Positions 6,924 to 14,677 of a DNA stretch of 64,000 bases are shown one piece after another (position 1 is the stretch's first letter; every line of letters starts with the position of its first letter). The notes under the pieces were generated by a model that saw nothing but the letters and a program-made list of their open reading frames with translations, did no database searches and was not told the origin of the DNA. The position numbers and the translations under genes were made by a program. Where the stretch lies: NCBI GenBank assembly GCA_001799635.1, contig MGTV01000008.1:216713-280712 (forward strand), read 5' to 3'. The stretch comes from Elusimicrobia bacterium GWA2_62_23. Lineage in GTDB: Bacteria; Elusimicrobiota; Elusimicrobia; Elusimicrobiales; UBA9959.

Positions 6924-8184
6924 CACGCACGACGGGAAACTGCGCTACCATGACGCGCTGCGCCCGAACCTCCTGGCCATAGTAGCCTGCACTTTTGTGG
7001 CTTCCTGGATGTGCCTCCTGCCCGGCTTTCCTTTTCACCCAGGCTTCTGCGTGGCCGCGGCCGTTTCCTCGGCAGTCCATCTGGCGGCGTTCCTGTTCTT
7101 CAAGGGGTTCGAGGCCAGGCCATGGACCTTCGAGGCCATGGCGCTGTTCAATATCCTGTTGCTGGGGTTCATAGTGCATTTCACCGGCGGCATCATGTCC
7201 CCTTTCGTTTTCTTCTATTTCTGGATCCTCGCCTCAGCTATCATCTACGGCGTTAAGGACCGAGTTGCCACCTATTTTGCCATGGTTACCTACGGCGGGC
7301 TCGTCCTGGCCGAGGCCTCTGGTCTGTTGGCGCCGTTCGGGACGGCCAGCAGGGAAGTTTACGCTTCCAGGATCATGACCGCCATGGTGGCCGCGGCCAT
7401 CCTTTTCTTCATTATGATGACGCGCTACATAACCACCCTGGTGCTGGAGAACCTCCGCGCCAGGCTGGAGCGGGAGAACTCCGAGAAGGAGGGCCTGCTT
7501 AAGAAATTCTCAGAGCTGGACTCCACGGCGCAGATAGGTTCGCTGGCGCACCGCATAGCGCACGACCTGCGCGCCCCGCTCTCCTCCATCTCCGGCTACG
7601 TACAGATGGAACTGATGAGGAAACATCCTGCAGACAAGATGAGCGAGCTGCTCGATCTCAACGCCACCGTGACTTCCATGGCCGAGTCCCTGCACTGCAT
7701 CACCCGCTTCGGCAAAGTGACGGCGGTGCCGGCCGAGCGCATACAGGTCACTGAATTCTTCCGCCAGCTGCTGGCCATCGCCGCTTTTTCGCCGCAGGCC
7801 AGGGGCGTCCGTTTTATAAAGAGCTACCAGGCGGGCCACGACGTCTGCGTGTGCGCCTCCCGCTCGGATATGCAGCAGGCTTACTTCAATATTGTCAAGA
7901 ATGCCCTGGAAGCCACCCAGGACAATTCCGGAGGGCGGACAATAGAGGTTTCCGTCCGCGTCGTGGAGAAGGAAGTGGAGGTCTGCGTGGCGGACAATGG
8001 TCCGGGCATGCCCCCGGAGATGCTAAAGAACCTTTTCCGCAAGTCCATCACCACCAAGAAGGACGGCACCGGGGTGGGGTTGGTGATAACGCGCGACATC
8101 TTGGCCCGCAACGACGGTTATATGGAGTTCAGGAACCGCACCGGCGGAGGGCTAGCGGTAGTCACCAGGCTGCCCGTCGCCTGA
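6910..8184 (+). CDS. Membrane sensor histidine kinase (paralogue 2)
   Basis: 424 residues, the same length as the kinase at 4368 and alignable without gaps at key sites: GGIMSPF at 93-99, phospho-acceptor His 218 in SLAHRIAHDLRAPLS, then the N-box NIVKNALEAT, DNGPGMP and GTGVGLVITRDIL. The kinase halves are nearly identical in places even at DNA level, while the membrane halves have diverged, so the sensor part has specialised after duplication. A GAGGGGGGAG ribosome binding site lies 4 nt before the ATG, inside the end of the upstream membrane-protein gene. It ends its transcription unit; no response regulator follows. Confidence 0.88.
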   Translation: MRAVDTHDGKLRYHDALRPNLLAIVACTFVASWMCLLPGFPFHPGFCVAAAVSSAVHLAAFLFFKGFEARPWTFEAMALFNILLLGFIVHFTGGIMSPFVFFYFWILASAIIYGVKDRVATYFAMVTYGGLVLAEASGLLAPFGTASREVYASRIMTAMVAAAILFFIMMTRYITTLVLENLRARLERENSEKEGLLKKFSELDSTAQIGSLAHRIAHDLRAPLSSISGYVQMELMRKHPADKMSELLDLNATVTSMAESLHCITRFGKVTAVPAERIQVTEFFRQLLAIAAFSPQARGVRFIKSYQAGHDVCVCASRSDMQQAYFNIVKNALEATQDNSGGRTIEVSVRVVEKEVEVCVADNGPGMPPEMLKNLFRKSITTKKDGTGVGLVITRDILARNDGYMEFRNRTGGGLAVVTRLPVA

Positions 8185-8185
8185 G

Positions 8186-8214
8186 TTGCCAGCCGGTCTT
8201 TCAAATCGTATAAT
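8186..8214 (+). promoter_or_regulatory. Sigma-70-type promoter of the FadL-like gene
   Basis: TTGCCA (8186-8191), a 17-nt spacer and TATAAT (8209-8214) form the best canonical promoter in the window. It starts just after the kinase stop codon and gives a leader of about 48 nt ending in a GGGAGG ribosome binding site. Confidence 0.75.
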
Positions 8215-8268
8215 CTTAACGGATGCTTGGGTAGGGTATCCTCAACTCACTTCTCGGGAGGGTTCATT

Positions 8269-9546
8269 GTGAATACATCATTGGATCGGGGGATTGGCAT
8301 TCGGCTGGCCGGACTTGCTTTGTCCGGCTTTCTTTTTGCCGCGGCCGCGCCGGCCGGGCTTAGCGCGTCCGGCTACGAGTTCGACGGGGTTGGCGCGCGT
8401 TCCATAGCGCGCGGCGGCGCCGTGATAGCCGACGCGGCCGACTGGAGCGCCATCTACTGGAACCCGGCCAATTTGGCCGACGTGAAGCGCCGCGAGGCGG
8501 GCCTGGAGCTGAAAGCCGGCGCCAGCCACAGCCGCGACGGCAACTCCTTCAATGTTTCCGGCACCGGGAATATATTCTCTAAAAAGAAAGTCGACTCTTC
8601 CTTCTTCTTCGGTTCGGCCGGCTCCGCGGTGCCCCTCGACGAAGACTCCGTTCTCGGTGTAGGCGTGTATCTGCCGCTGCTGCAGGGCGCCAAGTTCAAG
8701 GACAACCGCCCGGTTAACGCCGCTTTCAACAGCATAGATTACGAAGGCAGCGCGGCCATAGGCGTAGGGAACATCTCTTACGCGCGCCGCCTTACCGAGA
8801 AGTTTTCCGGGGCGGCCGGGGTCAACCTGATATACGGGCGGATCAAGTCGGATATGACTTTGGACTACACGCTTATACTTCCCGGGCCCATAGTTGTCGG
8901 GCCTGATGTGCTGACCCAGGACATGGAAGCCAGCGGCTATGCCGTGGAGGCCGTGTTGGGCGGAAAATATCAGATCAGCGAGGGGCTCACCGCAGGCGCC
9001 GTCTTCCGTTCAGGGGCCAAGGTGAAGCTGCAGGGCGAGGCAAATGCCGTCTCCAACCAGCTTGGCACCGAGAAGAGCGACATGGAATTCACGCTCAAAC
9101 AGCCGCCCACCAGCGGCGTGGGCTTGGCCTGGAAGTACCGCCAGGACGTTACCTTTACCTGCGACTTCACGCAGACCTGGTGGCGCGGTTTTTCCAACGC
9201 CATAGACTATAAAACCCCCGGCACCATCCTTGTCGACACTAGCAACACCTTCGACTGGAAAACCTCCTACAAGTACCGCTTGGGCGCGCTGTGGAGATAC
9301 AGCGAGCGCACGGACTTCATGGCCGGCTACGCCTACGACACGCCAGCCATAGACGGCGGCAGCATAGACTTCTCCAGCGCCATAGACGTGCCCATGCACC
9401 GCTTCACCGCGGCCGCGAGCCGCAGGTGGGGGGATTTTGAGGGCACACTGACCGGCCTGGTGGGCTACAACTCCCGCAATACCAACGGCGTGAACTACCG
9501 CCTGGGCGGCGAATACCTGATAGCCGAAGGCAAGTACCGGTTCTGA
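8269..9546 (+). CDS. Outer-membrane transport protein, OmpP1/FadL family
   Basis: 425 residues from a GTG start that lies 6 nt after GGGAGG; the frame extends further upstream, but that region lies in the leader. A signal peptide (residues about 1-33, ending GLSAS) is followed by GARSIARGGAVIADAADWSAIYWNPANLAD, the N-terminal hatch motif of FadL/OmpP1 (NPAN corresponds to the family NPA). The remainder alternates in beta strands as in a 14-strand barrel and ends with aromatic Phe (KYRF). The family imports long-chain fatty acids or hydrophobic compounds. Substrate unknown. It has its own promoter and is not clearly linked to the cobalamin operon behind it. Confidence 0.85.
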   Translation: MNTSLDRGIGIRLAGLALSGFLFAAAAPAGLSASGYEFDGVGARSIARGGAVIADAADWSAIYWNPANLADVKRREAGLELKAGASHSRDGNSFNVSGTGNIFSKKKVDSSFFFGSAGSAVPLDEDSVLGVGVYLPLLQGAKFKDNRPVNAAFNSIDYEGSAAIGVGNISYARRLTEKFSGAAGVNLIYGRIKSDMTLDYTLILPGPIVVGPDVLTQDMEASGYAVEAVLGGKYQISEGLTAGAVFRSGAKVKLQGEANAVSNQLGTEKSDMEFTLKQPPTSGVGLAWKYRQDVTFTCDFTQTWWRGFSNAIDYKTPGTILVDTSNTFDWKTSYKYRLGALWRYSERTDFMAGYAYDTPAIDGGSIDFSSAIDVPMHRFTAAASRRWGDFEGTLTGLVGYNSRNTNGVNYRLGGEYLIAEGKYRF

Positions 9547-9557
9547 ATTTGGTAGGA

Positions 9558-9712
9558 TAGACTTACGCAGAAGGAACCCGGTGAGATCCCGGGGCTGCCC
9601 CGCAACGGTAATGCCGCAAGGCCAGCCCGGTCAACTGCGAACCGCCGCTCACAGAGGAGCGGCGGGATTCCGAGGGGAGAGACAAGCTCGACCTTTCGGC
9701 CGGGCTTTTTTT
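9558..9712 (+). promoter_or_regulatory. Cobalamin riboswitch with expression platform
   Basis: The stretch GGAACCCGGTGAGATCCC, GGGGCTGCCCCGCAACGGTAA and GCCAGCCCGGTCAACTGCG contains the conserved core of the adenosylcobalamin riboswitch, including the B12 box. ACGCAG (9565) and CTGCG (9635) close the aptamer. An accessory hairpin CCGCCGCTC / GAGCGGCGG (about 9642-9665) follows, then a terminator hairpin. The element lies directly upstream of btuF-btuC-btuD and should turn them off when cobalamin is plentiful. Confidence 0.92.
9685..9712 (+). terminator. Riboswitch terminator ending at the btuF start codon
   Basis: AGCTCGACC and GGCCGGGCT form a stem with 8 of 9 pairs and a 4-nt loop, followed by seven T. 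The ATG of btuF begins at the very next base. The GGG in the 3' arm is the only candidate ribosome binding site, with the T-run as spacer, so stem formation would block translation as well as transcription. Confidence 0.8.
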
Positions 9713-10507
9713 ATGGCACGTTCCATACTGATACTCCTGCTTTACGCGCTCTGCGCCGCTCCGGCGCAGGCCAGGCGCGTGGTTTCCCTCATGCCCTCCT
9801 ACACGGAGATAGTTTTCGCGCTGGGCGCGGGCGGCGAGCTGGCGGGGGTTTCCAATTTCTGCGATTGGCCGCCCGAGGCGGCGAAGATAGAGAAGACCGG
9901 GGATTACCTGCGGCCCAACGTCGAGAAGGTCTATTCCCTGAAGCCCGACGTGGTCCTGGCGGGGCCCTGGGCCTCCGGTTCGCCCGGCAAGCAGCTGGCC
10001 GGCATGGGGATAAAGGTGCTCACCGTTCCCGAGGAGCGCAGCGTGGCGGACATTTTCGCCACGGTGCGCCTGATCGCCGCCGAGCTGGGCCGCCGCAAAC
10101 AGGGCGAGCGCCTGGTGAAGAAACTTTCCGCGGCCCTGCCCGCGCGGCTGCCTGAAAAGCCGCTCAGGGTCTATATTGAGGCCGACGCCGGCGGCTGGAC
10201 GCCCGGCGGGCGCTCCTTCCTGAACGACGCGGCGCGCCTGGCCGGCGGCCGCAACATCTTCGCCGGCGAGGACCGCGGCTATTTCCAGGCCTCCTGGGAG
10301 GAAGTGCTGCTGCTGGACCCGGAGGCCGTGGTGCTGCTGGCCGGCACCAAAGAGGAGTTCCTGGCCCGCCCCATGGCCGGCGGGCTGGCTGCTGTAAAGT
10401 CTGGCAGGATCATTACCGGACTGGACCGCAACGCTTTCTCACGCCCGGGGCCGCGGCTCTTCGGCGAGATAAAACGGCTCGGGGAATTTTTATATGGCAA
10501 AAAGTAA
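9713..10507 (+). CDS. btuF: Cobalamin ABC transporter, periplasmic binding protein
   Basis: 264 residues with a signal peptide (MARSILILLLYALCAAPAQA). The mature protein starts RRVVSLMPSYTEIVFALGAG, the standard beginning of BtuF-like type III binding proteins, and contains VSNFCDWPPEA, KPDVVLAG, FLNDAARLAGGRNIF and WEEVLLLDPEAVVLL at the expected positions. The frame is open to 9581, but that part lies inside the riboswitch, so the ATG after the U-tract is the start. No lipobox, so it is soluble in the periplasm. It overlaps btuC by 14 bp. No TonB-dependent BtuB receptor is encoded nearby. Confidence 0.9.
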   Translation: MARSILILLLYALCAAPAQARRVVSLMPSYTEIVFALGAGGELAGVSNFCDWPPEAAKIEKTGDYLRPNVEKVYSLKPDVVLAGPWASGSPGKQLAGMGIKVLTVPEERSVADIFATVRLIAAELGRRKQGERLVKKLSAALPARLPEKPLRVYIEADAGGWTPGGRSFLNDAARLAGGRNIFAGEDRGYFQASWEEVLLLDPEAVVLLAGTKEEFLARPMAGGLAAVKSGRIITGLDRNAFSRPGPRLFGEIKRLGEFLYGKK

Positions 10508-11429
10508 GGCCCTGCTGCTGGTAGCGGGCCTGCTCCTGGCCTGCCTGCTTTCCCTCGCGGCGGGGCCCGCCGGGTTTTCTCCTGAGGTCATCCTTAACCT
10601 GCGCCTGCCGCGCCTGCTGGCGGCGCTTACTGTCGGCGCCGGGCTGGGCCTGGCCGGCGCCCTGTTCCAGGGCGTGTTGAAGAACCCGCTCTCCGATCCC
10701 TATATCCTCGGCACTTCCGCCGGGGCCACGGCCGCCGCTGTGTTCTGCTTCCTGGCGGGGATAGAGCGCTCCTCGCCGCTGTTCTTCGCCGCGGTCTTCG
10801 CCGGGGCTTTCGGGGCCACTTTCCTTTCCTACTGGCTGGCCCGCCTGGCGGGGCGCCTCTCCGACGCGTCGCTGGTGCTGGCCGGGGTGGCGGTAAGCGC
10901 CTTCCTGTCGGCGCTGGTGATGCTGACGCTCAGCGCGGCGCGCGAGCGCGCCTTCTCGCTCTTCTATTTCGTGCTGGGCGGCCTCTACGCGGCCGAGCCG
11001 GCCGTGCTGCTCTTCTCCGTTGCCATAATAGCCGCCGCGCTGCTCTTTTCCGCCGCGCGCTGGCGCGCCCTGGACGCCATGGCGCTGGGCGAGGAAAAGG
11101 CCTACCACCTGGGCGCCAGCCCCGAGCGCGAGCGCATAGTGTTCTTCGTGCTGGCCTGCGCGGCCACGTCGGCCGCCGTGGCGGTGGGCGGAACCATAGG
11201 TTTTGTGGGCCTGATGACGCCGCATATCATGCGGCTGCTGGCCGGGCCTTCGGCGCGGGTGCTGATCCCGGCTTCGGCCGCGGGCGGCGCGGCCCTGCTG
11301 GCCGCGGCCGACGCCGCCGGGCGCCTGGTATTCCCGCCCGCCGAAGTGCCGGCCGGGGTGATCATGGCCCTGGCGGGGGCGCCTTTCTTCATGTGGCTGC
11401 TGTGGAAAAGTTCGAGGGGGAGGAACTGA
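10494..11429 (+). CDS. btuC: Cobalamin ABC transporter, permease (FecCD family)
   Basis: 311 residues with about ten membrane segments. Family landmarks: LRLPRLLAALTVGAGLGLAGALFQGVLKNPLSDPYILGTSAGA (residues about 36-78) and the cytoplasmic coupling region GTIGFVGLMTPHIMRLL (about 233-250), then PAEVPAGVIMALAGAPFFMWLL. The GLMTPH loop contacts the ATPase. Length is close to E. coli BtuC (326). It is coupled to btuF by a 14-bp overlap and to btuD by TGATG. Substrate assignment rests on the upstream cobalamin riboswitch; by sequence alone, heme or siderophore transport would also be possible. Confidence 0.9.
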   Translation: MAKSKALLLVAGLLLACLLSLAAGPAGFSPEVILNLRLPRLLAALTVGAGLGLAGALFQGVLKNPLSDPYILGTSAGATAAAVFCFLAGIERSSPLFFAAVFAGAFGATFLSYWLARLAGRLSDASLVLAGVAVSAFLSALVMLTLSAARERAFSLFYFVLGGLYAAEPAVLLFSVAIIAAALLFSAARWRALDAMALGEEKAYHLGASPERERIVFFVLACAATSAAVAVGGTIGFVGLMTPHIMRLLAGPSARVLIPASAAGGAALLAAADAAGRLVFPPAEVPAGVIMALAGAPFFMWLLWKSSRGRN

Positions 11430-12169
11430 TGCCCGCCCTGAAAGTATCCGGCCTCACTTACTCTTACGGCCCCGCGCCGCTTATCCGCGACGTGTCCTTT
11501 GAACTGCGTTCCGGGGATTTCATGTGCGTGCTGGGGCCCAACGGGTCCGGCAAGAGCACCCTTCTTAAACTGCTGACCGGGTTCCTCAAGCCCCAGGGCG
11601 GTCACGCGCGCCTGGGCGGGCAGGATACCGCCGGCCTGCCCCCGCGCCGCCTGGCCGCGCTGGCCGCCTACGTACCGAGCGAGACCGTCACCCCTTACGA
11701 TTTCACGGTGAAAGAGACCGTGCTGCTGGGCCGCACCGCCCGGGCCGGGTTCTGGCGCGGTTATGACGCCGCCGACGAGGCGGCCGCCCTGAAGGCCATG
11801 GAGGAGACCGGGATGACCGGCTTCGCGGACAGGGCGGTGAATTCCCTGTCCACCGGCGAACGCCAGCTGGCGTTCATAGCCCAGGCCCTGGCGCAGGAGG
11901 CGAAGGTGCTGCTCCTGGACGAACCCACCTCCCACCTGGACCTCCGTTATAAGGCCGCCGTAATGAACCTGCTGGCCGGCCTGGCCGGGCGGGGCCTGGC
12001 GGTGGCAGCCGTGCTGCATGAGCCCGCGCTGGCCCGCCTGGGCTGCAATAAGGCGCTGCTGCTGGAGCGGGGGGGCGGGTATTACTGCGGCGCCGCCGCC
12101 GACGCCCTGGTCCGCGAGAACCTGGCCCGGCTTTACGGGCTGCCCGCTTCCTCCCCGCTGCTCCCCTGA
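11429..12169 (+). CDS. btuD: Cobalamin ABC transporter, ATP-binding protein
   Basis: 246 residues. Walker A GPNGSGKST (about 38-46), signature LSTGERQLAFIAQAL (Thr in place of the usual second Gly/Ser of LSGGE), Walker B VLLLDEPTSHLD, and the switch histidine in AVLHEP. The order and spacing are those of FecE/BtuD ATPases. The start shares one base with the btuC stop (TGATG) behind a GGGGAGGAAC site. It is the last gene of the operon and is closed by a bidirectional terminator. Confidence 0.9.
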   Translation: MPALKVSGLTYSYGPAPLIRDVSFELRSGDFMCVLGPNGSGKSTLLKLLTGFLKPQGGHARLGGQDTAGLPPRRLAALAAYVPSETVTPYDFTVKETVLLGRTARAGFWRGYDAADEAAALKAMEETGMTGFADRAVNSLSTGERQLAFIAQALAQEAKVLLLDEPTSHLDLRYKAAVMNLLAGLAGRGLAVAAVLHEPALARLGCNKALLLERGGGYYCGAAADALVRENLARLYGLPASSPLLP

Positions 12170-12170
12170 A

Positions 12171-12205
12171 AAAATAAAAAGCCCGCGGATTTCCGCGGGC
12201 TTTTC
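12171..12205. terminator. Bidirectional terminator between btuD and the convergent MBL-fold gene
   Basis: GCCCGCGGA / TCCGCGGGC (9 bp, loop TT) with an A-rich run on the left and TTTT on the right, between two convergent genes. Confidence 0.88.
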
Positions 12206-12220
12206 ACCGGCAGGGGCCGG

Positions 12221-13174
12221 TCAGTTCGCCAGGGCTTTAAGCTGCTCCAGGGCTTCCGACTCCACGCCCGTCTCCACGCGTTCCTGCATATTGAAGGCGG
12301 GGACTTCGGTGGCGATCACGTCGCCGAGGTCCGGCACGCCGTTCACCAGCAGCCCCACGCCGCGCTTGGGGGCGGGGATGACCAGGTCCTGGGTGCCGAA
12401 AATGGTGCTGAAGATCTTGGCGCCGGTGGCCTTGATGCGGTCCAGGGCTTCCTTATGGGGATGGCCGTAGGTATTGTCCGCGCCTACCGAGATGATGGCC
12501 ACGCGGGGCTGCACGCGGGCCAGGAACTTGTCGGTGGAAGAGTAGCGCGAGCCGTGGTGCGAGACCTTGAGATAGGTGGATTGCAGGCCCGACTTGAAGA
12601 TGCGCATCATGGCGTTCTCCACGGAGGCTTCCGCGTCGCCGGTAAGCAGGATGCCGTGGCCGTTATAGTAGAACCTTAAGACTAATGAACAATTGTTTAT
12701 AACGTCGTTGTCGCGGCTGAGGACAGGCTCGGTGCAGGAATTGAGCACTTTCACGGTAACGTGCTTGTCCCAGTCCAGGTTGGTGCCCGGTTCCGGGAAG
12801 TGGGTGCGGCAGGAGGGTTCCAGGTCGGCCAGTTCGCGCAGGTTGTTGTCGCCTTTGGCGTCTATGTTCTCGGCCTTGGTGTCGTAGAAATTCTTCACGT
12901 CGAAAGCGGCGAAGACTTTCTTGAGGCCGCGGTAATGGTCGTTGTGGGGATGGGTGAGCACCACGTGATCTATTTTGGTGACGCCTTTGGCTTTGAGGAA
13001 TTCGTAGATAGGGGTGCCGGAAGGGCCGCCGTCTATGAGCACGTTGCCGCCGTTGGGCAGCTCCAGGTAGGTGGCGTCGCCCTGGCCTACGTTGACGAAG
13101 TAGGCTTTAAGCTGGGCGTGGGCCGCCGAGAACGGGAAGAACACTAGCGCCAGACAAACGAGTGTTTTTTGCAT
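12221..13174 (-). CDS. Secreted metallo-beta-lactamase-fold hydrolase, ComEC C-terminal type
   Basis: 317 residues from Met at 13174, which has GGAGA 5 nt upstream; an upstream in-frame ATG at 13207 lacks one. A signal peptide (MQKTLVCLALVFFPFSAAHA) is followed by YFVNVGQGDATYLELP, the first motif of the ComEC/Rec2 hydrolase domain. Next come THPHNDHYRG (HxHxDH metal site, about residues 81-90), LLTGDAE and VSHHGS. It is a stand-alone exported version of the domain that in ComEC degrades DNA during uptake; a nuclease or phosphodiesterase role is possible. No transmembrane ComEC channel is present. Its neighbour across a divergent promoter region is a secreted phospholipase D-like protein. Confidence 0.82.
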   Translation of the reverse strand: MQKTLVCLALVFFPFSAAHAQLKAYFVNVGQGDATYLELPNGGNVLIDGGPSGTPIYEFLKAKGVTKIDHVVLTHPHNDHYRGLKKVFAAFDVKNFYDTKAENIDAKGDNNLRELADLEPSCRTHFPEPGTNLDWDKHVTVKVLNSCTEPVLSRDNDVINNCSLVLRFYYNGHGILLTGDAEASVENAMMRIFKSGLQSTYLKVSHHGSRYSSTDKFLARVQPRVAIISVGADNTYGHPHKEALDRIKATGAKIFSTIFGTQDLVIPAPKRGVGLLVNGVPDLGDVIATEVPAFNMQERVETGVESEALEQLKALAN

Positions 13175-13268
13175 GATGTCTCCAGGCTGGGCTCCGTTAT
13201 TGCTCATGGCATATTGTAATGTTAAACCCTTGACCGTGCCAGCGTCAAAAGGCCCGCTTTCCGCGCGG

Positions 13269-13308
13269 CAAAGGACCTATATGGAAATTATATTCTATAG
13301 GTCCTTTG
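13269..13308. repeat. 13-bp inverted repeat in divergent intergenic region
   Basis: CAAAGGACCTATA (13269-13281) and TATAGGTCCTTTG (13296-13308) are perfect inverted arms around a 14-nt AT-rich loop. A third partial copy, TATAGGAC, follows at about 13318. There is no T-tract, so it is not a terminator. It lies between the divergent MBL-fold and phospholipase D genes (gap 13175-13368) and could be an operator or part of a small RNA. Confidence 0.6.
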
Positions 13309-13356
13309 GCCCGGACATATAGGACGTAAAGCCCATGTAAAATCTTTCTATACGGC

Positions 13357-13371
13357 TATAATATGAGTATG
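13357..13371 (+). promoter_or_regulatory. -10 box of the phospholipase D-like gene, leaderless arrangement
   Basis: TATAAT (13357-13362) is followed after 6 nt by the ATG at 13369. The in-frame ATG at 13363 touches the -10 box itself and would lie upstream of the transcript start, so 13369 is preferred. No ribosome binding site is present. Confidence 0.6.
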
Positions 13372-14610
13372 CGTAACTCTATCGCCCGCGCCCTGCTTTT
13401 GCTCCTCGCTTTCGCCCCCGCGCTCTCCGCTGCCGGAGAAAACTCAGCCCTTCAGAGCCTGCTTTCCCGCGAACTCGCCGCCCCAGCTTTCGACGTGGCC
13501 GTGTCGCCCTCAGAGGCCGCGGCGCCCGAAGTCCGCACGCCCTCTCCCGTCTACGCCAAAGGCGATTTTACAGCAGTTCCCGACTACTCTTTCGGCTACC
13601 TCAACGACCTGACCGTCAAACTGATAGACGCCTCCGTTTCCAGCGTGGACATAGTGATGTTCAGCATAAACCTCAAGGACGCGCCGGACGCGCTGCTGCG
13701 CGCCCGCGACCGCGGGGTAAAGGTCCGCCTGATCATCAACGAGGGCCATGTTTTCAGCCGGCCCACCCCGGACATCAAGCGGCTGATAGCGGCCGAGGGG
13801 ATAGAGCTGCGGACCCTGCGCGGCACCCGCGCTTACGGCGTGAACCATAACAAGATCGGCGTTTTCGACCGCTCCGTGGCCACCTTGGGCTCCTATAACT
13901 GGACTTTCGGCGCCACCTTCTCCAACCTGGAGAACATGCTGGTGGCCCGCCACCCAGTTTACGTGGACGGCTACGCGCGCTATTTCGACTGGATGTGGGC
14001 CAAGTCCCGCCTGGTTTCTCAGGGACCTTCCCCGGAACTGCCGGCCGGCTACTACGGCGCGCCGCCGCAGGACCCCGCCCCGGCCCAGTCGCTTAACGGC
14101 ACCCCGGTGCCCGCCTACCTCTTCTCGCCCGGCTCCGACAGCGAGAACCGCCTGGCGGCCATAATAGACGCGGCCGCCAAAAGCGTGGACGCGGTGACCT
14201 TCACTTTCTCCTCCAAGCCGCTGGCCGACGCCCTGGTGCGTGCCGTGCGCCGCGGGGTCCGGGTGCGGTTCGTGATGGACACCGAGATGGCCAAGGACTC
14301 CGCCATAGCTAAGTACGCTTTCGACAACAAGGTGCCGCTCAAGATCAGGCGCGGCCGCACGGAGAAGGGCGCCCTCCACAACAAGTTCGCCCTCCTGGAC
14401 GGCCGGCTCCTGGCCACCGGCTCCTTCAACTGGACCACCAACGCCAGCGCGAATTCCTTCGAAAATATCGCTTTCGTGAGCGACCAGGGGGCCGTAAAGG
14501 CCTACCAGGCCAAATTCGACTGGTTCTACTCCAGTTCCACGGTGCCGACCTCCGACTTTTTCCAGCCGGAGCCGTTCTCGGCCGACCCGCTCCCGCCTGC
14601 CGCGGACTGA
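13369..14610 (+). CDS. Secreted phospholipase D-like protein with two HKD motifs
   Basis: 413 residues: signal peptide MRNSIARALLLLLAFAPALSA, then two PLDc repeats. Repeat 1 ends with HNKIGVFDRSVATLGSYNWT and repeat 2 with HNKFALLDGRLLATGSFNWT. Both keep the His, Lys and downstream Asp/Ser-Asn of the H-x-K-x4-D motif, so the enzyme should be active. This arrangement is seen in bacterial PLD-family nucleases (Nuc dimers fused in tandem) and phospholipases; sequence alone does not decide between DNA and lipid. The upstream divergent neighbour is a secreted ComEC-type hydrolase, which would fit extracellular nucleic-acid breakdown. Ends in a strong terminator. Confidence 0.85.
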   Translation: MRNSIARALLLLLAFAPALSAAGENSALQSLLSRELAAPAFDVAVSPSEAAAPEVRTPSPVYAKGDFTAVPDYSFGYLNDLTVKLIDASVSSVDIVMFSINLKDAPDALLRARDRGVKVRLIINEGHVFSRPTPDIKRLIAAEGIELRTLRGTRAYGVNHNKIGVFDRSVATLGSYNWTFGATFSNLENMLVARHPVYVDGYARYFDWMWAKSRLVSQGPSPELPAGYYGAPPQDPAPAQSLNGTPVPAYLFSPGSDSENRLAAIIDAAAKSVDAVTFTFSSKPLADALVRAVRRGVRVRFVMDTEMAKDSAIAKYAFDNKVPLKIRRGRTEKGALHNKFALLDGRLLATGSFNWTTNASANSFENIAFVSDQGAVKAYQAKFDWFYSSSTVPTSDFFQPEPFSADPLPPAAD

Positions 14611-14626
14611 CCGCCATTTCCCCAAT

Positions 14627-14657
14627 GAAAAAGGCCCGGCCCGGCCGGGCTTTTTTA
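14627..14657 (+). terminator. Intrinsic terminator after the phospholipase D-like gene
   Basis: GCCCGGC / GCCGGGC (7 bp, loop CCG) preceded by AAAAAG and followed by TTTTTTATT. Confidence 0.88.
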
Positions 14658-14677
14658 TTCCCCGCGGGCCCCGAATT

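Noticed and set aside
9581..9712. N-terminal extension of btuF
   Set aside because: It would translate the cobalamin riboswitch and place the signal peptide internally.
13172..13207. Earlier ATG start of the MBL-fold protein at 13207
   Set aside because: It would put 11 polar residues before the signal peptide; the Met at 13174 has GGAGA at the right distance and a -10 box about 40 nt upstream.
12221..14610. DNA-uptake (competence) locus suggested by the ComEC-type hydrolase
   Set aside because: The ComEC membrane channel and other competence genes are missing; the protein is a stand-alone secreted domain.
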